A program made the translations under genes and the position numbers. Of a stretch of 64,000 nucleotides of DNA, positions 24,601-39,600 are shown piece by piece (positions within the stretch are counted from its first letter, which is position 1; every line of letters begins with the position of its first letter). The stretch comes from Clarkia xantiana subsp. parviflora. Lineage: Eukaryota; Streptophyta; Magnoliopsida; Myrtales; Onagraceae. Where the stretch lies: contig JAPTYO010000001.1 in the NCBI GenBank assembly GCA_036873135.1, forward strand, positions 53,576,624 through 53,640,623. The letters run 5' to 3'. The notes under the pieces are model-generated. The model was not told the DNA's origin and ran no database searches. It saw nothing but the letters and a program-made list of their open reading frames with translations.

Positions 24601-27533
24601 AAGAGAAAAATGTACTTACTCTGTTCCACCAACAAAAGTGCCTCACAGAACTATGTGGGCAGTCTATACACTGTTTTGAGGCACTGCCAATAATGAGCCA
24701 CGGAATCAGAAATATGTAAATAGTAGTGGAAGAATTTCACCAAGATGGAAACAAACAGAACAGAAAAGGACTGCAGGAAAAACTGATAAAGACATCCAAT
24801 AAATTGATATAACTATAACAACCAATTGAACAGCCACAGGAAACGAGAAATAATGTACTATAGAAGGAACAACTGGTAAACAAAGTGAACAAACTGTTCC
24901 AGTACACAAGTGGACTTGCTCGATCATTCTTCCAACTATTTTCCCCAAAGAGATACTGTTTTCCTAATTCCGGCCACATGGTTTAATATATTTGGTATTT
25001 GCCTCAACTCATCAGCTAACAAAGTAATATATTAGGAAAAAAGCAGGGCGTTGTATTTGCAGCCAAACTACCAACAATTGGTTGTTCAACTTGTATGTCA
25101 AAAGAAAATAAAAAATACAATCCATATAGAAACACTAGAAAAAAAATCTCTTGAAGGTTGGTTAACATACCCATAATCAAGTGTTCTGCAATCACAATCT
25201 TTGCATAAGTAGTACGAGTATGGAACTATCTGTAGAAAGCGAATCTGCCACAGAAAATTCAAATAATAAGTTGGACCTCAGAAGTTTATTAGGATGCAGG
25301 CTATCATCAATTCATCATACTTACAAGTGAATATAGCTCTCCAACACGATTTTGAAGGGGTGTCCCACTCAAAGCCCATTTGAATGATGATTGTAAAGCA
25401 AGAACAGCTTTTGCAGTACTGCACTGCCTATCTTTAATGAAATGAGCCTAATAAAACCAAACAAGGGATAAAAGATTATCATACAGGACTTACTTCAACC
25501 AGTCCTGTAAATGATGAAGCCTGTATAGATACTATACAAATTGAGAAGGTCTTTCTATTTAAAGAAAATGCTAATCATACTTACTTCATCCAAAATAATG
25601 CGCTCCCATTTCAAAGAGTGCAATGGTGATTTCCCCGATGAAGTTTTCTCATCCTCAAAATCACTAACTGTACCAATATCTTCGGCAGATCCTTTACCTT
25701 TCTTAGACCAAGCCTTCTTTCTCGTCATTTGTTTGGCCTGCTTTGTCGTTTTTATAGCATCCGGACCACAGAAATATTTAAGATGAACCAACAGCTTATC
25801 CTTATGAAGCAACTTACCACAATATCGACACTTCTTTCTAGGTGGCAAAACAAACTTCCTGAACTCAGCCTCGACAAGAGAATATGTTGTTATGACAAAA
25901 TCGTATAGCTCAAACTGGTCAACTGTCCTACCCCTGTTTGCTCCATGGTATACCAGCACTTTGGTGCTTCCTTTTGTAGTGAACCTATCAATCTCACTAA
26001 CCCATTGACTCACAGCAACTACAGGACATATGACAAGGGTTGCTTTGATCCTAGCCAAACCTGTGGATGGACCTGGAGCAGCAGACCAGTCTATTCCACA
26101 GCGCTCACGTTTTGCAAGAACAAGAGCTATAGCTTGGGCAGTCTTTCCCATGCCCATCTCGTCTGCTAGAATTCCCCCTTTGCTAGGAGACTCTTCCTGT
26201 CTAAAAGCCCAAGCCAACCATTCCTTCTGATACCTAAGTAGAGGTATGATCAAATCAGAGGATGGATCCGCAGTTTCAGGAATAATATCGTTTTGACCAT
26301 CCAAATCAGAATCCTTTTCTAAATTCTCATCGATCCATTTTTCATGCTCGTCTTCCCAGACTTCCCACAACAATGGGGGCCCTTCCCTCTCCTTCCGCCC
26401 CCTTTTTTTACGAACAGGACCAACCTTAATAGGTACCTCAGTGGTTCCATTGTCCACATTTGTGCCTTCTCCAGGTGGAACTTCTTGGAGATGATCCACC
26501 CCAACTTCATGCCATGCTTCCAGCAACAAGTTCATAGCCGCACGCACAGCTTGCTCTTCAGCTACATTAAATTTTCACATTAGACATGACTGAAAGAAGT
26601 CACTAGTTCGAAGCAACCCTATTTTTATTTTCTTTTGGCCACGGAAGCAACCCTATTGAAGATCCCAAAACTGAATCGAGGAAAGCTTGTATTCCTCGTC
26701 TCTCTTGTGCATAAACGACTCAATTTCTAATAGCAGATATCACAAGGGGAGCGGACTAAAAGCATGGTCGTAAAAAAGGTCGTGTCCAGAATTTCACAGT
26801 GAAATGCTTAAACTACTTCTTCTGCAGTAAACTAAGATACCAGAAGAGAAGAATAATAATACCTGTATCACTATCACTGCCAACGGTCAAGTCATCATCA
26901 GTGGGTATATAGGCATCATCATCACTGCTGCTGTCACTGAAGTCCGAGTCTCCATCTATTTTCATATAGCACACGACATAAGATTTTGGATCCCAAAACA
27001 TAGTGAACGAGGAACTAAACTAATTCAAGCAAAGTATTAGCTCCATCTACAAATTATCTCGCAAAACTGTAGGCACTACTCCAAATAAGCATATTATTTG
27101 ATTCAGTCCTACTTTTAAGTTCCAATAATGAAGCAGAGAGTGAAAATCAAATCATCAATCAAAGTTTACAAGTATACAAAATAAAAAACGCAACAAAACA
27201 TAAATGCCGGATCCATCTACAAATTAACTCGCAAAACTGTAGGCACTACTCCAAATACGCATCTTATTTGATTAAGTCTCAATAATGAAGCAGAGAGTGA
27301 CAATTAAATCATCAAAAGTTAAAAGTACAAAATCAACTACTCATCCAATCATTTCAAGACGACGCGACTCCAATCTTCACCACAGTCTCCCTAAATCCAA
27401 AAAAATCGAACATACGAAGAACAATATAGCGCGAAATTGACATGGACTGGAACGAGAAGCCGGAAAAGGGAGAGTGTGTACCTGTACCGATTAGCGAGGG
27501 TTTGCGATTACACTTTCTAGGTTTGCGTGCCAT
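21628..27533 (-). CDS. RAD16-like: RAD16-type SNF2 helicase with RING finger
   Basis: Sixteen exons: 27533-27482, 26955-26863, 26561-25585, 25447-25325, 25244-25171, 24683-24620, 24526-24380, 24287-24202, 23902-23833, 23681-23559, 23453-23220, 23138-23034, 22941-22789, 22612-22524, 22438-22358, 21700-21628. Together they give 2544 nt and 847 aa with no frame break. It is a nuclear DNA-dependent ATPase of the yeast RAD16/plant RAD16 group, which scans for DNA damage in global genome repair. Domains: basic and acidic N terminus; SNF2 ATPase with Walker A DEMGMGKT (182-189) and DEAH (373-376, split over exons 3 and 4); a C3HC4-type RING finger inserted between the helicase lobes (CSVC 592-595, CEHVICKSC 607-615, CPIC 628-631); helicase C lobe with [11 protein letters not shown] and DRIHRIGQ. 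An additional Cys/His-rich stretch lies just before DEAH and another just after. The last intron is almost entirely a MITE. Confidence 0.93.
21733..22325. mobile_element. CACGTG-carrying MITE within the last RAD16 intron
   Basis: The ends AGGTCTTTTGGTCCATGATG and CATCATGGACAAAAGACCT are inverted repeats, and the arms match over about 150 bp. Each arm holds GTGCAAGTCACGTGATC (CACGTG at 21843-21848 and 22162-22167), as in the MITE at 20233-20839. The centre is a tandem array of 67-bp units. The target duplication is not clear (5 of 9 positions match). It occupies 593 of the 657 bp of the intron 22357-21701. Confidence 0.75.
21875..22115. repeat. 67-bp tandem repeat inside the MITE
   Basis: Units beginning CAAATTTGGGGGA(A/G)TTGACA start at 21875, 21942, 22009 and 22076 with an exact 67-bp period. 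The last unit is partial. It encodes nothing. Confidence 0.9.
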
Positions 27534-30500
27534 TGATAGAGGATGATGATAGTAGAGGAAGCTCCTCAGGTCAGTTAAGACGCGTGAGGCGTGATCGGGA
27601 GAGAAGCTTGCCCTGGAAGCAGAACTGCAACCCTGAGAAGGAAAGAAGAAGCGGAAGAGACTGAGTTTGGGGAAGAGAGAGACGGCGGGAAAAAGGAAAT
27701 AAATATATACAAGAAAAGAAAACGTTTCTTCTCTTCTTCTGCGGTAGTGGAGGGGAGGCACGTGCCGGACCGTTTCGATTGTGGCGCGTAACCTAACTGC
27801 AGCTTATGTCGTGTTGTACGGCTACCGTGATATCCGCCAATCGGATAATTCTTTCTTATTTTATTTTTTAGACAAGTTTAGTTGATTTCATTTCTAACAA
27901 CCTACGTGTTTTAGTCATGTTGTTAAATGCATCCATATGTTTTTTCATGTTACTAAATGCATCGATATGTATTGTTTTGTTGCTCAATACACATTTAGTC
28001 TAAGTTCCGTTTATTTTTGTACCGATTAGTCTAAGTTATTCACGTGCTATTCACATGCAAACATTTTGTAATTAAAAAATAAATAAATGATTTTGCTAAT
28101 AACAAATCTACCCTTAATCCCCAACTTCTACGGTTAATTAATTACTCTAAAATTAAACTCTGCAGACACGTTTCTTTGTATCACTACTCGTCTTTACTAC
28201 TTTGTCGTGTATCTTCGTGGTTGGTCGTCTGCTACTCGCCCATCGCGGTGATTGGTCGTTGTCGCGGTGGTTGGTTGTCGTGGGTGCATTCAGGTGCATA
28301 TGTGGTGCATACATATTTAACTAACGATTTAGAGTTTCAGGTGTATTCACCAACATAGCAAAACGTATAAGTGCATTCGCTTACATGTGTGGTGCATCCA
28401 GCAACATGCAGACAGCAGAAACATATGCGTGCATTGAGTTAATTAACCCTTCTTACTTTGACCCTGAAATAATAACATTTTAAAACAGCCGACTGAACTA
28501 TCACGAAAATGCAATTAGGTAACTGAATTTATTTTTTACGATAAAGATATTAAAATTTAATGGTATTTGTCAAATGATTAACATGGTAGGTCATCCAAAA
28601 TGATTAATTGAGTTTAATTGTGTATTACTTATTTAAATTTCAGGAAAAATATGGGTTTGAGTTGCATTTATTTCTTATGCTATGACTCTGAGATGTGTTC
28701 CCATAAACAAAAGGCGTTAATCTAGTCAATTGCGTGAAAATAATGTGATGAATTTCATCTAATTTTAACACTAAATTGGACGGAAATACCTTTTTTATTT
28801 TTATTATTTTTTTAAAGTCTAGTGAGCTACCTGCATTTTCAATTTACCTTTTAAAAAATTATATTTCAAAAAATAATGTTTAATTATTTACTCTTACTCT
28901 AATTTCGGTTCCACTGACATCTCTTATCAGAACTAGAAAGTAATCGAGCTGAACTATATTACTTCACTTGTTTAAAAGTTAAAAACAGGACACAACATTA
29001 TACTAACAATATTTGCCATTTGGGCATACTCATTACTCAATATCGATTAGTTATTTGGCCAAAAAAAATATCGATTAACGTATAAAAAAACATTTGAGCA
29101 TATTTCACTAACATATGGGCTTTGGGTCGAATTTCACGGTGGGTTAAAGTATTCTTGAAAGATGGGCTCAATTCTTGCCCGCCCCGCTAATACGCAAGTC
29201 TATAGTAGAGTAGTTATATTTATAATATATCGTATTCCATGTCATTTAGAAAATCGTCACGTTTATTTTTACATAAAAAAAACACTTTAGGTCGACATGA
29301 GATCCATGAAAAAAAACATGTCACATGTGAGACGTACATCTATGACTAAAAGTCTTTTCCTCCTCACAAAGAAAAGTCTACACTTAATTTTTATTTATAA
29401 TAATAGATTACAAATCTACTTTTTGCTCTTTGAGAGGGACCGACTTCAATTTCTTTTTACTTACATACCAATAGAATTACATCTCAATATTATTTGGAGT
29501 AAGAAAATGGATCCACCTATAATAACGACTCTAAACTCATTCAGTTACATAATTAATGTTCGGAATTCCACTCATGCATGGTTTGATATTTTTTATGACA
29601 GATTTAGTGAAATTAAATGCATTGGTCTCATCAGCGTAGCTCCACATCCGACCACCTCACTTCCTTTCATATCTGACGCGCTAATAGATCATGTAGAACT
29701 TAATCTTAAACAGATCAACGCGATGTGACTTTTTAAATAGTTTGAACATAAAACATATAAAAGTAAACAATCTTAACCATTAGATCACTCCACTGATGAT
29801 ACATCTCATAATTTAGTACAACAATTGTAAATATCGTCTATTTGACTAGTTTTTTTTTTTTTTTTTTTTTTTTCATTTTGTAGAACATGAAATCTATAAT
29901 CATTTTATATATTTCTTCAATTTCGAGCCGTAAACCTTAAAGGACATAAATCTCTCGCTAACATAACATTTTAAATATAATTTGAAATTCATCCCATTTG
30001 AGACAACTCACTTTACTAACATTAGAAGATAGAATGTCACACCAAATCGAATACACAATAACAAATACTTCGAAAAGCATAACAATCTTCATTATTAAAC
30101 ACAAATAGTAAATACTTTTGGCAAAAAAAAAACACAAATAGTAAATACATAAAGCTTATAATTAATTCCTTGTTGAAGTTGAGGAAGGGGAACTCGTTGT
30201 TTGAGCTCGACTCTAACACGACACGAACACGACAAAATACGCTAAATTAATGTATTAGCATCATGATAATAATAATAACTAGGGAGATAAACACAAACCC
30301 TAGCTAGTTTTATCACCATAACACTACACACTAACACATAGTAATTTCTCCTTGTTCCATGCCTTATTAAACACTTACATACTTATAGCCGACATATAAT
30401 TCGGACTAATTCTTCGTTCTTGAATGATCCATGCATGATGCATGCATCGAGATTGATAATATCATAATAACATGACTAGAAGAGTTGTGAGGGAGATGGT

Positions 30501-32157
30501 CGGAGATGGGACGACTCCGACGACCGAAGATGAGAAGGCGAATCAGAGACACGACAGACATTCTCAGCTAGCGGCGGATCTGTCATTTTCCCGTTCCCAA
30601 CAATAGCGTATAGTGGCGTGTGCTTAAAAAAGGCAGGGTTCTGTTTAGGTTCATTGAACCTGGTCCACTTTTTAGACTACTACTACATCTATGTACTTAA
30701 CCTATTTTTTGGACAACTTTTTTTTTTCTGTGAGGGTAATCATACCAACCACATGACACCACTCGTAGTATGTTTATTCTATATCTAGACTAATTTTCAC
30801 TCGAATTGGGTCAGTTCGTAAAAGGTCAAATGCTGACTTTAAATATTTCTCCATTTTGAGGATCTCCTCGGATTTTTAAAACACTAAAATTTTAGTTAAT
30901 GAGTGGTGTGCTGAATCAGTACACCATATTTTGACAGCAATCTAATATGATATACCGTTTTATCCATAAATCAGATATCTCAGATTTAAAACCCGTAAGA
31001 GATCTGATGATATTCATAGTTAGCACATTACCCGTTACGGTCTAATCCCAGTGCTAGTAGAGATTTCTTTGTGTGGAAAAAACGTGAAGAAAATATAATA
31101 TGTTATATATTATAAAGATTTGTAAGGGTTTTTGTAAAAGGTAACTGATAGACCTGCTGGCTGATTTTTTTTTTTTTTTTCATACCTAGAATTTAAGTTT
31201 AAGGGATGAAACATTGGAATAATATATATTAAAATAAAAGTTTAAATCCATTAGGGTTCTAAGTGCAATATTTGTTGGGTCAACATTTATTGGAAATACG
31301 CGTATTATGTCATTAAGGTACACCATGACAAAAAAAGAAGTCATTTTTTATGTTGAATGATTTTATGAATAAATATATATTATGAATTGAAAGGTCCAAA
31401 TGTGGCAATTTTTTAATGTGAAGAGTCGGTTGCTTACTTCATGTAAATGACTAGAAAGATTCGCTTTTGAGTTTTGGGTCACCACGCAGGTGATTTTCTT
31501 TTCGCTTGGTACACTCTTCTCGATATCCAAATTTAATTGGACAAACTAATAATAATAAACTAAATTGTATTTTTAGAGGTGAATTAAATTCAAATCTCAC
31601 AAATTAAGAAGTTTCAAATTTAACAACACTCTCGACTCAAAATTATAAAAGTAATTTTATAATTAAAAATCCTTCAAGTTTCAACTCAATCATAAAAATA
31701 TAACTTAGCTATATAGATATAATTAATTAGAATAACTAAGTAATATTGTATCCTTATTATTGATTGCATCCAAAAAAACATTGCATAAAATTAAGTTCCT
31801 CCATTCAAATAAATATTTTTCTGGCCGAAAATATAATTAATCTCTTCTAGCATAAAATTGTATATTTTTTAACCAAAAAAATTATGATAATTTATCTAAT
31901 ATAAACGACTATTTTGGCCAAAAAAATAATCTAAAAGACTAAAACTATAGGTATAATTATATAAAAAAACTATAGGTATAGAAATAAATATATATATATA
32001 TGAATTTGTTATTATTAAAGAATATATATACCAATATCATTGAATTTATTTATAGAACCGCTCTATCAATTATATTGTTTCCTTATATAATATGATACGT
32101 TTCCTATATATATTATGTATAATATATATGCTCACAAATATTATATACGCATAGCTC
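27534..32157. other. Intergenic DNA upstream of RAD16 and of the 120-aa ORF
   Basis: The first 200-300 bp should hold the RAD16 leader and promoter; no clear TATA box was seen. The rest is AT-rich with short repeats of a CATCCATATGT/GCATCGATATGT word (27900-27990), a run of 24 T at 29850-29873 and a dispersed-repeat copy at about 30750-31010. A 143-codon ORF at 29297-29728 has no family features. Confidence 0.6.
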
Positions 32158-32520
32158 ATGGCCATGCAGTTGTTTCACGACCCAATGTCGAACCCTAGCA
32201 ACCACACCGGACTACTAATCGACATCATTAACCCTTCTAATCTTCAATATACTCGAGATAACAAATCGCCGGCCGTTAAAGCCGGCACGGAAAACCCGAA
32301 GAGGGATCATACTCGGTCTCTTAGTAAGCTTCATCGTAAAACCCTAGAGGCGATTCAAGCGCAGCCGACTATTCGGCGAGTAATGAAGTCGACGCAATCC
32401 CAAATTAACTCTTGTTTGGTCGACATTGAGGACGAAAATTTGCGGTTTTTGGCTTGTAACTTTTGGAGGAATTTACCCGACCCGTTGCCCGTATGGTACA
32501 AAGGGCTAGAAAGACACTAG
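32158..32520 (+). CDS. Unrecognised small plant protein, 120 aa
   Basis: A single-exon ORF with higher GC content than its surroundings and codon use like the real genes here, which supports coding. I do not recognise the family. There is no signal peptide and no membrane segment. The middle is basic (KRDHTRSLSKLHRKTLEAIQ) and could form an amphipathic helix. The C terminus has a conserved-looking aromatic and proline patch (CNFWRNLPDPLPVWYKG). The start is ATG at 32158 (MAMQLF); a second ATG two codons on is equally possible. TATA-like sequence is abundant upstream. It could be a small regulatory protein of a plant-only family, but function is unknown. Confidence 0.6.
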   Translation: MAMQLFHDPMSNPSNHTGLLIDIINPSNLQYTRDNKSPAVKAGTENPKRDHTRSLSKLHRKTLEAIQAQPTIRRVMKSTQSQINSCLVDIEDENLRFLACNFWRNLPDPLPVWYKGLERH

Positions 32521-33588
32521 GATAAATCTAATCACAGTCTCAAGTTTACATCGTGTTACTTTTAGGTGTCATATGTTTAATTTGTTTTTAATAGTTGTAT
32601 CATATTTCGTTTTGTTGCTTTTTTGTTTTCTGTCTATTATTTATGTTAAATTTGAAGGATTTTGATTTAATGGCTTCATAGGCTTCAACAACAAGAGCAT
32701 TTAAAGAAGAAAAAAGAATTAAATAGTACTTTTGTTTCCTTTTAACTTATGTCAACTATTGTGTAAATACAGTAAAATTGAAGAATTTATGCGAACTTGA
32801 GGTTTAATTTGACTTTTTTTTCCCACTAAGAGTCAATTCATTCATCATGACAATAATACTTTAAGGAGCGATAAATTCTCAATCATTTAAATAGAGAGAG
32901 AGCGGAAACGTATACATCAAATTGTTAAAACACGACATCTTCCTAGATTTAATCGATTTGACCACTTGTAGATGGGCTGACCGGCTTAATTGAAGAAAAT
33001 CATACACAAATCCATAAAAAACAGATGAAAACAAAACCTCGAATACCTATTAGCAACAATTTAAAACTGGGACACTTAAAAGCAATACGGTGCAAACTTG
33101 AAACTGAACATTTAAAAATAACACGGTGCAAACTTTGAACCGTGATTAATTTCTTAATCCATAACACTATCCATTGTAAATATAGTTGCATACAGAATTT
33201 TATCAGGCTGTCAATATCCCGATTTAAATCTAAGAATCTTTTGATTCCATAATTTCCATTGAGCAAAAGCTTTACGATTCTACCATACAAATTAAGTGAC
33301 AACTCACAATTCAAGTTAGGCGAAATCATATCAAAGAAAGACGTCAAAATTAAAATAGGATAATACTTCACACGAAACCGAATAATAGGTAAGTAGCTAG
33401 ATTGATGTAAATTATCCGAATGTCATACATATTGAATAGCCAAAGTGCAGAATATGAATGGAAACTTTGCTTACAAGCAAAGGCATCCAAGGTAAGGACT
33501 GAAAAGAATATACATTTTGGAGCTACCATCTTCCCTTATATATATTTACACCATACCGATCCCGACCGACCTGATTGTGCGGTGTTCT
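32521..33588. other. Convergent intergenic region, no gene seen
   Basis: This lies between the 3' ends of the 120-aa ORF and ATG8. It contains 3' untranslated sequence and AT-rich spacer only. ORFs on the minus strand at 33000-33371 show no family features. Confidence 0.6.
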
Positions 33589-35074
<1,486 letters not shown>

Positions 35075-35082
35075 GGATGGAC

Positions 35083-35209
35083 CTGCGGTGAGAGAAAAGA
35101 TATACACAAATCCGTCCGCCGGCGTTATGAATTTTCCGATCACCAATGAACGGCAACAGAAGCCGTAGATTAGAGGCAAGATGGAGAGCAGCGAATCGCG
35201 AGGGGTTAC
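35083..35209 (-). other. Predicted 5'-UTR intron of ATG8
   Basis: Donor CACAG|GTAACC and acceptor CACCGCAG|GTCC flank 127 bp just before the start codon. This is an inference from splice consensus and the usual plant ATG8 gene layout. Confidence 0.6.
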
Positions 35210-35299
35210 CTGTGATGGGAGCGGTAGCAAGCAAGAAGAGAGATTGATTCTTATTGTATTGAAATCATCGAAACGGAAAGAGGAACAAAATTACTAAAA

Positions 35300-35744
35300 T
35301 TGGCCTCCACGGAAAGAAACCAGATTGGCTCCGTTTCCCGTATTTTGCTCCCTGGGTCCCGCCATAATTTAATCTCTCTATGGAAATAAATATTGTCAAT
35401 TTGTCCCCTGAACTATTCTCTCACTTCGTATTTCCCCCTATAAGATTACACTACTGACTTGGATGGCGTAGACCTTTTAAAAAAGAGTTGCCGACCTTTT
35501 GTGTTCCTCTTCTCATGGTGAATCTTTTAGGTCGTCGACGTCGGAGTCCCGACTTTTTGAGGTCTCGACTTATCAGTCGTCGACTTTATATTCTCTTAAA
35601 TTAGGGCCTAACACTTGTCCCTGAGACGTTTGTTGTCAATATTTCATCAGTCGGACAACATGCTTCGATGTTTATTTTCCTAGGGGATTAATTACCTAAA
35701 AGAACACACAATCCCTTTTCGAAGGAGTCAGTTTTTTATGAGTC
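35300..35744. other. Upstream region of ATG8, no gene seen
   Basis: It holds the presumed ATG8 promoter side and several GTCGAC words (35530-35580) that resemble the neighbouring minisatellite. No clear TATA box was identified. Confidence 0.5.
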
Positions 35745-36685
35745 CATGAGTTTAGTATTATGAATAAGCTCATTTGTAGAGGTCGACAACTAATGGAAGT
35801 CGAGGAGTTAGAATTATGACTAAACTCATTTGTAGGAGGTGACTATTATGAGTCGAGGAGTTAGTATTATGACTAAGCTCATTTTGTAGCCGTCGGCGAC
35901 TATTGAAAGTCGAGGAGTTAGTATTATGACTAAACTCCTTTTTAGGGGGGGACTATTCGATGAGTTAGTATTATGACTAAGCTCCTTTTATAGACGTCAA
36001 CGACTATTGGAAGTCGATGAGTTAATATTATGACTAAGCTCCTTTGTAGACGTCGATGACTATTTGAAGTCGTGGAGTTAGTTTTATAACTAAAATCCTT
36101 TGTAGAAGTGGATGAATATTGAAAGTCAGGGAGTTCGTATTATGACTAAACTCCTTTGTCGAAGGCGACTATTATTAGTCGATGAGTTAGTATTATGACT
36201 AAGCTCATTTTGTAGACGTCGACGACTGTTGGAAGTCGATGAGTTAGTTAATGACTACGTTCCTTTGTAGATGTCAGCGACTATTGGAAGTCGAGGAGTT
36301 AGTATTATGATTAAACTTCTTTGTAGAAGTCGGCGACTATTGGAAGTCGAGGAGTTAGTATTATGACAAAACTCATTTGTAGAGGTGATTATTATGAGTC
36401 GATGAGTTATTATTATGACTAAGCTTCTTTTCTAGATGTCGACGACTACTAGAACTCAAAGAGTTATATTTATGACTAAGCTTCTTTGTAGATGTCGGCA
36501 ACTATTGGCAGTCGATGAGTTAGTATTATAACTAAACTCTTTTGTAGAAGACGACTATTATTAGTTGAGGAGTTAGTATTATGACTAAGCTCCTTTTGTA
36601 GACTTCGGCGACTATTGGAAGTCGAAAAGTTAGTATTATAACTAAACTCCTTTGTAGACGTCGACGACTATTGGAAGTCGAGGCA
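35745..36685. repeat. Minisatellite, about 17 units of 45-60 bp
   Basis: Seventeen units share the core GAGTTAGTATTATGACTAA(A/G)CTC, starting near 35750, 35808, 35861, 35920, 35963, 36025, 36077, 36131, 36186, 36243, 36298, 36353, 36405, 36461, 36520, 36570 and 36630. Spacers are of two kinds: a long one (GTCGACGACTATTGGAAGTCG) and a short one (GGTGACTATTATGAGTCG). Units with AAGCTC are usually followed by the long spacer and units with AAACTC mostly by the short one. It begins about 670 bp upstream of the ATG8 start codon. Non-coding. Confidence 0.9.
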
Positions 36686-39600
36686 CAAATAACGGAACCT
36701 GCATCTTTATTCATTGTTTCATTTAAACCGTTAAGACATATTAAATAAATTAAACATAAAACTGTTGGCATTTGGTATATATGGGTCACAGTAATTAGGA
36801 GCCCATTAATATAAGCCCAACAGATTAAACATAATTGAGTTTAGACACATAAGAGACTTTTGGTCAGACCAAAATTCCTATGAGCCACAATTGGCCCAAA
36901 ATGGACCAAACCTAATTAATGCTAAGTCCGGTCGAACCATAGGGAAAACCCTAGGAGAGTTTTGCTCACCAACTCTTAAAACGTATTATAAAAATCTATC
37001 TAAATTATAAAAGTAAAATATTTTAACTCGTCTGCAAAAGGCAATTACGGGTTTGCAAATAGAATTTCGAATCTTAGTTAGTACTGATCGAATTAGATTT
37101 ACTACATGTGATGAAGAATATATACTTCAATTATAGATGGAATATTTAAGGACTTTTATGTCATCCATTACGTGTAAAACCAAAAGCAGACCACTAAATT
37201 AAGTATGGTGCATAGTATCATTTTAAAGGGTCCTGTCCTGATATTTTTTCCCAGCGTATTTTTCTCATCATAATGGTAAAATCAGTGTTCGGACCGGCGG
37301 TCAGACCGGATCAGACTGCGAACTGGGTGTATTAGCGGTCCGGTTCCAAGACCCGGTCCGGTTTTCAAAACCCCTTGGGAAAATTGATCGATTATGAATT
37401 TTTTTCTATGTATAAACAATTAATTCAAAATTTAATTAATATAAATGAAAAATAAAACAATGAAACACATCCCATCGCTGTCAAAAATTGCTTTATTTTC
37501 TTTGAGTTGTCCAAAATATTTTTGTAATTATTTGAATATTGTTCTATCACTAATAAGAAGAACCCACGTGAATCACACAACCGTTTGGGACCTCCACTTC
37601 ATATAATTAATGATGTAATACAATGTAACGAGTCTAAATTAAAAATATTAATAGTTTTCAATTTAAATTATGTGATGCTGCTAATTTAAGCTCTAAAATT
37701 CTCTTTACTGGTAAACAAGCAAAAAATCGTGCAAGTAATAATTATTCTTATTGTAAGGACTTCTATTATGGGAACCAATTTTAAAAGTCAGAAGTCAAAA
37801 TGACTTGTAATTTGACAAAATATTACCACTATGAATAAAAATTTGAAATAGCTTGGGGCAAAATTTGATATTAAATTTGGGTACCAATGATAGCCGGAAA
37901 TCATATTTGGCTATGAGAAAAAAAAAAAAAGGGTTTCAACAATTTTTGACCATATGGTAGGAAAACGAAGGTATAGAAAAAAGAGTGAGTAGAGAATGAG
38001 TCATTCAAATTGAATAAAATCAACAGTCTAGATCTACGGACTGTAAAAAAGTCAACGGTTTAAATTTGGCAACGTTTTAAAAAAAAGAAATCAGAAAAAG
38101 ACTTAAAAAAAGAGATTTTTGTTTTTTGTGAAATAAAATAATTATGTTGTGTTTCATGGTTTTTTTAGTAATAATATATATACTTTTAATTTGTATAAAC
38201 AAATAAAATATTAAAATATAGTCAATACTAATACTAAATTAAAGATCTTTTTAAAATAAAATTAATAGTATAATATTTATAAATAATTAAGTTTTAAATA
38301 TTAAAGTATAAGTCACTTAAATCATAATAGACATAATTTAATTGAATATAAAATTATGAAACTCAAAAGTCAAATATATGTATCAGCAGTTCAGCATCAT
38401 AGTCAACTGATACTCAAAAAACATTATTTACACACCCAAAATGATATTTGTGTATAAAAAAAAAATATAGTTTTGCCATAGTAGAAGGCCTAAAATACGC
38501 ATACATATCGATTCTCTGTACCAAGGGCTATCCATAAAACATACATTTTTTGTAACTCTCGTGCGAGTATTAGATATAAATAAACCAATTATTATGATAT
38601 AAATATGGAGTTTGAACTTCATTTTGATTTTATATATATATATAATTTTCTTAGTATGAAATCTCATTTAAAATATTGTGAATCCACCAACTTTGTCTTT
38701 TTACATAACATAATTATAGAAAGTGTATAAAGAATAATATCATGTGATTAATGATGATGACTCAATTTTGTCATTCTATTCTTTATCACATTCTAATTTT
38801 CCTAGCCACTCATTTCACAGTATTCATTTCAAACTTGTTGTTGTTCTTGATGAGAGAATGATTCTTTACTTGTTGCTCCCTTACTGTTTTTTAAACCTTT
38901 TTTTGATGAAGGCCTCCTCTCTTTCTTCATCACTTGATTTGTGTGTGTTGCCCACTCCATCATCCATGACACTTTAATTGTCACCAACCAGTTTCTGCAC
39001 CTTTGGTTTCTCCAGGTATTTCTTCTTCTTCTTCTCTAAAAATGGAGTTTTCTCTGCAAAAATAGCCAAATACAGTCGACACTAGTTTAAACGAGCCTCA
39101 TAATTAATCTAATTTTTAGAGATTTTTTTTGTTAAATGCAACACAATGACTTTTCATTAGGTTAATTAGCCATCTCGAAAAATCAGATTTTTAGCATTTT
39201 TTTAATGGGTTTTGTTTAGTCTGCAACTTTTGGATCAAATATTAATTACTGTTCATTATTATTATATAACATATGCACGTGGTATGGTACTTGATATAAT
39301 TATTGCATTGATTAATTACTAAATTATTAGCTAACGTTTTGAAGGAAGTTTGCAAGTGATATTTAAGTATTCTAATAAATGGTTTATTTTTTGGAAAAAT
39401 AAAATAAATTGTTTACTAATATTTTAATATTTGGGTACTGACTAAAATGTAAGCTAGTAATTTGTTCGATCTTTTAAATATCATCTATCAATTTGATATT
39501 TTGGTAACTTATCAAAATGTTAGATAATAATTTGTTCGACTACTTAAAACCAATGTAATTCTATTAAAAAAAAAAAATACGACGAAGCTAACAAATTATA

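Noticed and set aside
29297..29728. 143-codon + strand ORF
   Set aside because: AT-rich composition, no recognisable domain, no gene-like codon use; longest of many chance ORFs in this spacer.
35745..36685. Regular repeats with spacers, considered as a CRISPR array
   Set aside because: Spacers are themselves repeated, units are diverged and the host is a plant; this is a minisatellite.
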